A DNA stretch of 64,000 bases from Neiella holothuriorum (lineage in GTDB: Bacteria; Pseudomonadota; Gammaproteobacteria; Enterobacterales; Neiellaceae), in the NCBI RefSeq assembly GCF_019457915.1, contig NZ_JAHZSS010000005.1, forward strand, positions 1 through 64,000, given 5' to 3'. Positions 1-6,178 of the stretch are shown here, piece by piece (position 1 is the stretch's first letter; each line of letters begins with the position of its first letter). The notes beneath the pieces were generated by a model. That model made no database searches and had not been told where the DNA came from. It was given only the letters and a program-made list of their open reading frames with translations. A program made the position numbers and the translations under genes.

Positions 1-99
1 CAGTGTGGCTCTGGTTCGACTAACCCACGATAAACCGCAGGAGATCGACACTTCGCCTCAGGGAATCATGATGTCTATTTGCACAATGGAGAGTTGTGA

Positions 100-579
100 A
101 TGTTCAAGTCATGGATGAAGTACTTATCAGTTTTCGCTCTCGGGTTCGGATTTTGTGTTGTTCTGCATGTTGACGAGCTTACACAAAGTGAAGAAATCTC
201 GGCCAATGGATCAGAGCAAAACGAGGTAATGAGCCGCAAGCTTAATCACAGTGCAACTGCCAAGTTACTCATAACCATGTCGAACCGCTATGCCCGGTTT
301 TCGATGTGCGACCTCGATTCAACTAAGAAATATGACATTGCCTCAATGTTTATTTTAAACAGTATGTTGCTCGGCTCAATGACAGTTCAACCAGATGAGA
401 TTCACAAAGAGAATTTTACTGTTTCAGTATCCTTAATGTCTCTTCTCAAGCAATCCACTTCAGGTAAATTATTTAGTTCGTTGCTGGCTAAAACAGAGGA
501 ATACCGTGCTGAACACTTAAGCTATGACTGTAATAAAGTAAGTGATGTGGTTGATGTCGTTAGCGAAGTGTGCAAATAA
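100..579 (+). CDS. hypothetical membrane-anchored or secreted protein
   Basis: Unrecognised protein of 159 residues. The first 25 residues (MFKSWMKYLS start, then a hydrophobic run) look like a signal peptide or single membrane anchor, so the rest is probably periplasmic. The body is mixed alpha/beta-like and has three cysteines, including one two residues from the C-terminus. The ATG has a purine-rich GGAGAG about 6 bases upstream. The gene is first in a run of four small same-strand genes, and its stop codon lies inside a TAACAAG motif that starts an attC-like stretch. This suggests a cassette-type gene. I see no basis for a function. Confidence 0.6.
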   Translation: MFKSWMKYLSVFALGFGFCVVLHVDELTQSEEISANGSEQNEVMSRKLNHSATAKLLITMSNRYARFSMCDLDSTKKYDIASMFILNSMLLGSMTVQPDEIHKENFTVSVSLMSLLKQSTSGKLFSSLLAKTEEYRAEHLSYDCNKVSDVVDVVSEVCK

Positions 580-647
580 CAAGTTACTCAACAAAAAACG
601 CCTGCGAAAAACGCTGGCTCGGACTCGCTAACGCTCGCCCGTTAGCA
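577..647 (+). repeat. attC-like site after the first small gene (tentative)
   Basis: The stretch begins TAACAAG, overlapping the stop codon of the preceding gene, and ends GCCCGTTAGCA about 70 bases later. It contains the inverted pair GCTAACG (627-633) and CGTTAGC (640-646) around a 6-base loop. Size, position directly after a gene and the TCGCCC arm resemble integron attC recombination sites of marine bacteria. The end motif does not exactly fit the GTTRRRY consensus, so the site may be decayed or the resemblance accidental. Confidence 0.35.
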
Positions 648-681
648 AGACTCTAAGTACTCACAACGACAAGGAAACACT

Positions 682-1077
682 ATGTTCAAACTATCAATGA
701 TCTTCATGTTGCTAATTTTTAGCTCAACGGTGCTTGCTGCGCCGGAGTTGGATGAACAGCCGTCAGACTCCATATTGCTTACTGTTGTTCTGAAGCATAA
801 CCAAAGTAACAACTTTGAAGAGTTTCAGAAAATTTTGGCAGACCAAGGGTTTTTCGAAAAATTCCCGCCCAAAGGAGTCTCTGTTGTGAGCTGGTACGTG
901 ATGATGGGCATTGGCCAAGTGGTTACGTTGGAGGTTCCTGCCCATAAGCTTCGAGAGGTCAATTTGGCAGTAGAGAAAACCGCTTGGAAAGCGTTTACGG
1001 TTGAGTTCTATCCAACATACAACCTTTATCCAGTATTCAAAGACCGGCTTAGCAACAAGGCAAAAGTGTCTTATTAG
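682..1077 (+). CDS. hypothetical secreted protein
   Basis: This 131-residue protein has a clear signal peptide (MFKLSMIFMLLIFSSTVLAA, cleavage probably after the AA near residue 20). The mature part is about 110 residues, and its alternating hydrophobic strands and two helices resemble a small ferredoxin-like or dimeric alpha/beta-barrel fold. The tail carries PTYNLYPVFKDR, a motif I associate with uncharacterised periplasmic proteins. AAGGAAA lies a few bases upstream of the ATG. It lies between two attC-like stretches in the small-gene array. Function unknown. Confidence 0.65.
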   Translation: MFKLSMIFMLLIFSSTVLAAPELDEQPSDSILLTVVLKHNQSNNFEEFQKILADQGFFEKFPPKGVSVVSWYVMMGIGQVVTLEVPAHKLREVNLAVEKTAWKAFTVEFYPTYNLYPVFKDRLSNKAKVSY

Positions 1078-1086
1078 CAAGCGCAC

Positions 1087-1153
1087 TTAACAAGACATTG
1101 CCTCGGCGTTCGGGTCAAGGGGCCATATTACTATTCGCCCTCTAACTTAGCGC
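1087..1153 (+). repeat. attC-like site after the second small gene (tentative)
   Basis: It begins TTAACAAGAC ten bases after the previous stop codon and ends TTCGCCCTCTAACTTAGCGCC. The layout matches the neighbouring stretches at 577-647 and 1433-1492: TAACAA at the start, about 60 bases, then a TTCGCCC arm. The inner pairing is imperfect. A secondary-structure comparison of all four stretches would decide whether these are real attC sites. Confidence 0.3.
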
Positions 1154-1175
1154 CGATCAACCCTAAACGTTTCGA

Positions 1176-1421
1176 ATGGATAACGTGTTGAGTAAAAACC
1201 ATTTAGTCACCATCTTTGAAGTGTCAGGCTCTGTATTGGCCATGATCTATGCACTTCTGATTGCTTCAAATACTGGCAACGAGATCCTTGGGTTTAGTTT
1301 GTTATTGGTGTCAGCTCTTTTGTTTGCTGCTTGGGGTTATTTAGACAAGCGTTGGGCATTTTTTGCGTTGCAATTCTTCTATGCTAGCTCCGCAATAATC
1401 GGCCTCATAAGATGGAGCTAG
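1176..1421 (+). CDS. small integral membrane protein, hypothetical
   Basis: An 81-residue protein with about three hydrophobic segments (roughly residues 10-30, 36-54 and 60-79). The W-G-Y-L-D-K-R-W pattern between helices two and three resembles small cassette-borne membrane proteins and the helix hairpins of nicotinamide-riboside-transporter-like folds, but the match is too weak for a name. No strong ribosome binding site is visible before the ATG. It sits in the small-gene array between two attC-like stretches. Function unknown. Confidence 0.5.
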   Translation: MDNVLSKNHLVTIFEVSGSVLAMIYALLIASNTGNEILGFSLLLVSALLFAAWGYLDKRWAFFALQFFYASSAIIGLIRWS

Positions 1422-1432
1422 TTCAAGGTTAC

Positions 1433-1492
1433 ATAACAAAGCAGCTATAAACGGGCTATGGTGACAACGGTGATCTTTCGCCCGACTTAACG
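1433..1492 (+). repeat. attC-like site after the third small gene (tentative)
   Basis: It begins ATAACAAAGC eleven bases after the stop of the small membrane protein and ends TTTCGCCCGACTTAACG about 60 bases on. It shows the same start and end layout as the other stretches in the array, with a variable middle. Support comes from the repeated layout, not from an exact consensus match. Confidence 0.3.
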
Positions 1493-1572
1493 TCATTGCC
1501 CTGCTCTATTATTCGGCGTAATTTGTGACTGCCACATTAGGCTTAAACAGCTCACAAATAAGGAGAAACACG

Positions 1573-1932
1573 ATGGAACCCAGACACGTTGTTGAGGCAT
1601 GGGTAGAAGCGTTCAATAACGGAGATGCCAACGCTATTGCTGAGTTTTACACTGATGATGCTGTTAATCATCAAGTTGCCAATCAGGAAGTTTTTGGCAA
1701 GGAAGCGATTCGCTTAATGTTTCAACAAGAGTTCGCGGCGGCAGACATGGTTTGTATTGTTGAGAATATCTTTCAAGATGGCGAATGGGCCATCCTCGAG
1801 TGGAAAGATCCTGTCGGTTTGCGTGGTTGTGGTTTCTTCAAAATAGAGCACAACAAAATTTCATTTCAACGGGGATATTGGGACAAGTTGTCATTCCTAA
1901 AGCAACACGGGTTGCCCATTCCTGAAACTTAG
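1573..1932 (+). CDS. SnoaL-like/NTF2-like polyketide cyclase-family protein
   Basis: A 119-residue single-domain protein of the SnoaL/NTF2-like fold. The N-terminal helix with W-V-E-A-F-N-N-G-D followed by F-Y-T-D-D-A-V-N-H is typical, as are the later strand patterns (V-E-N-I-F-Q-D-G-E-W-A and G-C-G-F-F-K-I). Such proteins bind small hydrophobic molecules or act as isomerases, cyclases or hydrolases; the substrate cannot be read from sequence. The frame is open upstream, but the ATG at 1573 is preceded by AAGGAG and gives the family's usual length, so it was preferred to the alternative at 1525. It is the fourth gene of the small-gene array. Confidence 0.8.
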   Translation: MEPRHVVEAWVEAFNNGDANAIAEFYTDDAVNHQVANQEVFGKEAIRLMFQQEFAAADMVCIVENIFQDGEWAILEWKDPVGLRGCGFFKIEHNKISFQRGYWDKLSFLKQHGLPIPET

Positions 1933-2282
1933 TTTTATTGCCTGCCCCAACGTTGTTTCTGCTGCCTGCTAGCGTTAATAAGCCGTGATAATGCATCCGT
2001 AAAGGGGTTGCCATGCTCAGGCTTCATTGCATAACGGGTTCAAAAAGCGCCGACGGTAGTTGGTTTAGCTTACGCTTCGTTCCCACGTTTAGTGCTTACG
2101 CGTTGTCCTAACGCATGGCTAAAAAGGTATTTTGCCAGCAGAGCCAGTCTACTGGCAAAACACCTAAAGTTGCCGTTGTGCCCCGCATGAGGAAGTTGAT
2201 TGTGATCCTCAAGGCTATGATGAAAAGACGGTGAGGCTTGGAATAAAAGCGTAGCTTAATTAACTTGACAGAAGACCATGAT
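1933..2282. other. gene-free stretch with a fourth attC-like site
   Basis: No convincing gene was found in these 350 bases. Positions 2031-2104 repeat the array layout: ATAACGGGTTCAAAAAGCGCC, then a GCTTACGCTTCGTTCCC arm like the loops of marine attC sites, then a GCGTT end. A short GCGTTGTCCTAACGC hairpin follows at 2100-2114. The rest shows no recognisable signal. This is probably the end of the cassette-like region. Confidence 0.35.
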
Positions 2283-2564
2283 TTATATGCAGTTACGGCT
2301 AATTAGATCATTCTGCTTTGTTATTTCACTTGTATTTTTATCTTTTTCAGCAATCGCCAAATCTATTTTAGCCGCTGTACATTTGTCAGATAGTTCTTTG
2401 CTCATTAGATACGATTGATCTTTCTGCTGCTGGGTTAACCCTTCGGCACCGCTATATTGATCTCGATCTTCAGGTTTTCGATCTTTTTGATATGGTGGTG
2501 GTTGACTTGCATTACATGCTGATAATAAGACGATCAGCGAAATCGGAAGTAATTTATTTAACAA
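2283..2564 (-). CDS. small lipoprotein with probable TTG start
   Basis: A 93-residue predicted lipoprotein. The hydrophobic leader ends in the lipobox L-S-A-C (Cys about residue 18), and a short hydrophilic, Lys/Asp/Gln-rich helical domain with two further cysteines follows. An upstream ATG at 2678 would add an unusual basic, Cys-containing extension. The TTG at 2564 is preceded by AAGGAG nine bases away and puts the lipobox at the normal distance, so it is the likelier start. The gene stands alone between the cassette-like array and the haloperoxidase-like gene. Function unknown. Confidence 0.6.
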   Translation of the reverse strand: MLNKLLPISLIVLLSACNASQPPPYQKDRKPEDRDQYSGAEGLTQQQKDQSYLMSKELSDKCTAAKIDLAIAEKDKNTSEITKQNDLISRNCI

Positions 2565-2678
2565 TGCTTGACGCTCCTTGCGAATACAACACCTAAATCT
2601 AAGGAACCCGATCACAATGGTGATTCCTTTCAATAGGATAGACCCACACGAGGAGATTTGAGCTAATTCATTTCTCAA

Positions 2679-3052
2679 AGATTAACCAACAAAAACCTCA
2701 TGCGTGATGTCGCTATCTTACATGATTTACTTAAAAATCAATGCCTTTTACTCTACAACAAACGATTTAACTCTCTGGGGACTTAGCCCAACCTTCTAGG
2801 GGTTAGGTAACATCAATGCGCACTCCTAAACTGACGCAAGGCTCCAACAGCGCAAACAAGTCATGCGGATAACCAAAACCCGCGTATATCTGCAAGGTCA
2901 ACCGCCGACACTTGCTTGCCAATGGTCGCTCACTGAGGCTCTTCAATGTCAGAAATAAATGCTCGGTAGGGAAATGGCAAACCGGCGGCAGAACCAACGT
3001 CGGGGCAGGCAATTGTGGCCATTGGCAACCTCTCTCATAGCCCCGCTGGCCG
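2679..3052. other. gene-free stretch; possible decayed coding remnant on the minus strand
   Basis: There is no intact gene here. On the minus strand the last 80 or so codons of an open frame (stop near 2803) read like a real protein, including S-L-S-E-R-P-L-A-S and A-G-F-G-Y-P-H-D-L-F-A-L-L-E-P. That frame continues into the haloperoxidase gene out of phase with it and has no start of its own. It may be the tail of a gene broken by insertion or rearrangement, or a chance open frame. No family was recognised. Confidence 0.3.
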
Positions 3053-4276
3053 TTAGGGGTAATAGTATTGAACCGTGATGGCTGCCACCTTCTCGCCGAG
3101 TAAGTTACCTGCCTCAGTTGAAGAGCGATAATGCACGCCGTCATATATTCTTGCGTCTGATACTTCTTGTATAAATTCATCAACGCTCGTCCAGGAGCGG
3201 CTTGTTCCATTTGCGGTTGCACTGGTGGTTGTAAGACGCGGCATGCTTTGTTCTGCCACATCCGCTTTAATGATGTTGCCAAGCGTTGCTGCCACCGTGC
3301 AATGCGCACATGGGTATTCTGGATGCATTGGGGTGGGTATCAACGGTGCCCAGCTCGCGGCCCGTAATGTCTTTGGATGGCCATCGATATCAGCATTACG
3401 AATTGCCGTGATCGGCCGCCAAAAATTGTAATGGTATTTACCGTCAAATACCGCGATGACAGCATCATCGATCCCTGTGGTGACGGCAGCAAATAAGCGC
3501 GCATTTTGGGTCACGTCTCGGTGAGGTTGGGTCGCTACCGATCGAATGATTCCGTGATACAACGGCGGTAACGTGGCTTGCCAAAAATAGGCAATGGCGG
3601 TTTGTTCTGGGCTCCTTACTGCACTATTTTTTTCACCAATGGCTTTCACTTCGTTGAAATCTCTCAACCAAGTATCGCTAGCAAGATCTGGCGGTGGCTC
3701 TGAGCGAAACTGCGAGGCGTTGCGGAGTAACCAAGGTTGCCGTTGCGCCCAAGTAGGCGCCGCAGGCATTGTTGTTGGTACGTATTTCCCTGGGCTGGTG
3801 TGAGGCCTATAACTTTCTTTCGGCACATTGTCGTGTGCTCTATGGGCAAACACTTTGTTAGCCGCTAATTCACCTAGTGCCACGCCGCTATTTTTGGCTT
3901 TGCCATTAGCAATGGTACTTAGCATTGTTTTATAGATCGATTCGATGTCTGAACGCTTATCGGGGATGTTCGATAGCAAACTCACATAGGCTGCGCTAGC
4001 AATTGCGGCGTCTATAGAGGCTTGCGGATTGCTGGTTACACTTAACTCGTTTGGCGGGTACTTTTGGCTAATCGCATTGGTTGCTTGATACATACTGACA
4101 TGGACAATCGCCAGTACTTTGTGCCCCGCACCAGGGCTAAGTTTGGCATCGCTGACGATTTGTAACGCATGACCATTCCAATCCACTATTGGATCGGCCA
4201 CGGCGGATGAATGTATCGCCAAACTAACAACCAAGGCCTTTATTACTTGGGCTGCTCTCAATTTAATGTTGATCAT
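3053..4276 (-). CDS. secreted vanadium-dependent haloperoxidase-like protein (PAP2 superfamily)
   Basis: This 407-residue protein has a signal peptide (cleavage near S-A-V-A-D, about residue 27) and an all-helical body of the vanadium haloperoxidase/acid phosphatase superfamily. The expected oxyanion-site motifs are in order: K280 with F-W-R-P-I-T-A-I-R (R287, R293), then H-P-E-Y-P-C-A-H (His325), then A-R-I-Y-D-G-V-H (R376, H382). These residues normally hold vanadate or phosphate. The usual serine of P-S-G-H is cysteine here (C323), so haloperoxidase chemistry is not assured; a phosphatase-like role is possible. It acts outside the cytoplasm. The gene is divergent from the HxlR-type regulator at 4469, with 192 bases and a palindrome between them, so it may be that regulator's target. 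Confidence 0.8.
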   Translation of the reverse strand: MINIKLRAAQVIKALVVSLAIHSSAVADPIVDWNGHALQIVSDAKLSPGAGHKVLAIVHVSMYQATNAISQKYPPNELSVTSNPQASIDAAIASAAYVSLLSNIPDKRSDIESIYKTMLSTIANGKAKNSGVALGELAANKVFAHRAHDNVPKESYRPHTSPGKYVPTTMPAAPTWAQRQPWLLRNASQFRSEPPPDLASDTWLRDFNEVKAIGEKNSAVRSPEQTAIAYFWQATLPPLYHGIIRSVATQPHRDVTQNARLFAAVTTGIDDAVIAVFDGKYHYNFWRPITAIRNADIDGHPKTLRAASWAPLIPTPMHPEYPCAHCTVAATLGNIIKADVAEQSMPRLTTTSATANGTSRSWTSVDEFIQEVSDARIYDGVHYRSSTEAGNLLGEKVAAITVQYYYP

Positions 4277-4393
4277 CTTCTAATCCTTCATCATGAATGG
4301 ATTGACACGCTTGCACGTATTTTTATGTGGCGCGTTCACCACTTAACTTTGAACAACGCAGCTCCATGTTTATCGATTGGCTTCAATGTAACT

Positions 4394-4410
4394 AGTACAC
4401 TTTTTGTACT
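4394..4410. promoter_or_regulatory. 17-bp palindrome, candidate HxlR operator
   Basis: AGTACA at 4394-4399 and TGTACT at 4405-4410 form a perfect inverted repeat around CTTTT. It lies between the divergent haloperoxidase-like gene and the HxlR-type regulator, 59 bases before the regulator's ATG. Winged-helix dimers of this family bind short palindromes of about this size in their own divergent promoters. That the regulator binds here is inference. Confidence 0.5.
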
Positions 4411-4468
4411 GCCGTTTAGAAAGTAGCCGTGTTAGCTTGAAGCTAGCAACCTAAAAGTAAGGTGATGT

Positions 4469-5194
4469 ATGAACACACAACAAACTGGGCGGCGTCGAGG
4501 GAGTTACGGTCAGGCCTGCCCAATGGCCATGGCTGCAGAATTTCTTTGTGTTAGGTGGTCCATGTTGATTCTGCGTGAGCTGATTGCCGGTGCAACATCG
4601 TTTAATGACATTAGTCGAGGCGTATCAAAAATGTCGCGTTCGTTGTTGTCTCAGCGTTTAAAAGAATTTGTTAGCCGTGGCATCATCACCAAACAAACAT
4701 CCCCATCAGGTTACGATCAATATGAGTTGACCAAAGCAGGCAAAGGCTTAGGAAACGTGGTTGCCAGTATGGGCTGCTGGAGCCAAGAGTGGATGAGTAT
4801 AGAGCCTTCGCTCGTGGATATTGATGCAGATAATTTGATGTGGAATATTCGGCGCAGCGCGAAGCCTCATCCTGATTTACCCAACCCTTTTGTGGTTGAG
4901 TTTTTCATGCCCGATCAGAAGCTCAAATTCCAACATGCATGGCTCGTCTTTCAAGATAATAAGGTTGATTTATGCACCTTAGATAACGACTTTGATATTG
5001 ATGTTCAAATAGAAGCAACAGCCGAAGTACTCACCAAAGTTTACATGGGCTGGGATGATTTTGATGACGCAGTTAAAAGCCACCAACTAACATTGCGCGG
5101 CTCAGAACCCTATTTGAAATTAACCAAGCTGTGGATGGGTAGAAGTGTTGTGGCCGATATTAAAAAGCAACCTAAAGCGCTGAGAGTAGGCTGA
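4469..5194 (+). CDS. HxlR-family winged-helix transcriptional regulator with C-terminal extension
   Basis: A 241-residue protein. Residues about 15-105 form the HxlR-type winged helix-turn-helix: G-Q-A-C-P-M-A near the start (a conserved Cys used for redox sensing in some members), R-W-S-M-L-I-L-R-E-L, then F-N-D-I-S-R-G-V and S-R-S-L-L-S-Q-R-L-K-E. Plain HxlR proteins are about 110-150 residues; this one adds about 120 that look like a small SCP2-like alpha/beta domain, a known long subtype. AAGGTG precedes the ATG. Divergent placement beside the haloperoxidase-like gene, with a palindrome between, suggests control of that gene and of itself, possibly in response to reactive electrophiles or oxidants. 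The signal is inference. Confidence 0.85.
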   Translation: MNTQQTGRRRGSYGQACPMAMAAEFLCVRWSMLILRELIAGATSFNDISRGVSKMSRSLLSQRLKEFVSRGIITKQTSPSGYDQYELTKAGKGLGNVVASMGCWSQEWMSIEPSLVDIDADNLMWNIRRSAKPHPDLPNPFVVEFFMPDQKLKFQHAWLVFQDNKVDLCTLDNDFDIDVQIEATAEVLTKVYMGWDDFDDAVKSHQLTLRGSEPYLKLTKLWMGRSVVADIKKQPKALRVG

Positions 5195-5275
5195 TACCAG
5201 CGCCGCTAAGGCGTGGCATTCTCGGCCACTGTTGTCGCTTACAACACGCTTACTTTTGCCAGCTCTACTCTTTGG

Positions 5276-6178
5276 TTAAACCGCTTCAAGTACCCGAATC
5301 GAAATGGCCGATGCTGACGTTCGGTTATCTACATTGAGCTTTTTGAAAATTTGTTCGAGGTGTTTGTTTACGGTACGGGGGCTCATCGATAAGATTTGCG
5401 CCACTTCCCAGTTGGTTTTGCCAAACGACACCCAGTACATCACCTGAGATTCGCGTTTGGTTAGCCCCAGCTCTTCTTGCAGCGCTTCTGCGGTTTTTGT
5501 TTTCTTGGGCGTGACTAAGCGAATCAGTTGATATACGCCTTCGTGCTCACCCGAATGGTAGGCCTTAAGTGGTGGATCAAAGGCCAACAGATCGAGGCCG
5601 ATGGTTTTATCAGGCTGACTCAGCCAAGGCGACAACTGGCTCTGTATTTTTTGCCACGTTGTTTCTGACTGTTCAGTTAATGCGCCCACCAATTCATGGG
5701 TGTGTGGCGTAGCCCATTGCAACAGCCCCTGATTATCAACACAAAACACATATTGCCCGCTGTAATCGAGGGCGGCTTGTGCTGTTTCGGCCAGCTTGGC
5801 ATTTTGGCAATGGACGCGAATACGCGCGAGCACTTCGTCGGGCACAATGGGCTTAGTGACATAATCTACTCCGCCCACTTCAAACCCTTTCAACACGTGC
5901 TCGGAGTCGGTTAAACCGGTCATGAAAATAACAGGCGTTTGCGGCAGCTTAGTTTTAAGTTGCAAGCACGTATCAAAACCGTCCATTTCCGGCATCACCG
6001 CATCCATCAAGACAACGTCCGGCGTCACGCGCTCAATAATGGTGAGCGCTTGCAGGCCATTAAGTGCAACCAACACCGTTAGACCGGCATTGTTCAACGT
6101 GACGTTGAGCATCCCTAAGGACTCTGGCGAATCATCAACAACCAGAACAATCGTGCTATTTGTTTGAGCTAGGTTCAT
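5276..6178 (-). CDS. response regulator, REC plus LuxR-type HTH
   Basis: A 300-residue response regulator. The N-terminal receiver domain has acidic pocket V-V-D-D (residues 13-16), phospho-acceptor D59 in V-L-M-D-A-V-M-P and switch Lys109 in V-T-K-P. A middle segment of about 90 residues resembles a small PAS-like region. The C-terminal LuxR/NarL helix-turn-helix (about 235-297) contains L-T-K-R-E-S-Q-V and P-R-T-V-N-K-H-L. It overlaps the end of the hybrid kinase gene by 23 bases and must be translated with it, so the pair is a two-component system. Its position divergent from the porin-urt operon makes that operon the likely target, which is inference from context. Confidence 0.92.
   Translation of the reverse strand: MNLAQTNSTIVLVVDDSPESLGMLNVTLNNAGLTVLVALNGLQALTIIERVTPDVVLMDAVMPEMDGFDTCLQLKTKLPQTPVIFMTGLTDSEHVLKGFEVGGVDYVTKPIVPDEVLARIRVHCQNAKLAETAQAALDYSGQYVFCVDNQGLLQWATPHTHELVGALTEQSETTWQKIQSQLSPWLSQPDKTIGLDLLAFDPPLKAYHSGEHEGVYQLIRLVTPKKTKTAEALQEELGLTKRESQVMYWVSFGKTNWEVAQILSMSPRTVNKHLEQIFKKLNVDNRTSASAISIRVLEAV

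Noticed and set aside
1176-1421. Small membrane protein as a nicotinamide riboside transporter
   Set aside because: Only a helix-hairpin resemblance; it is far too short and lacks the family motifs.
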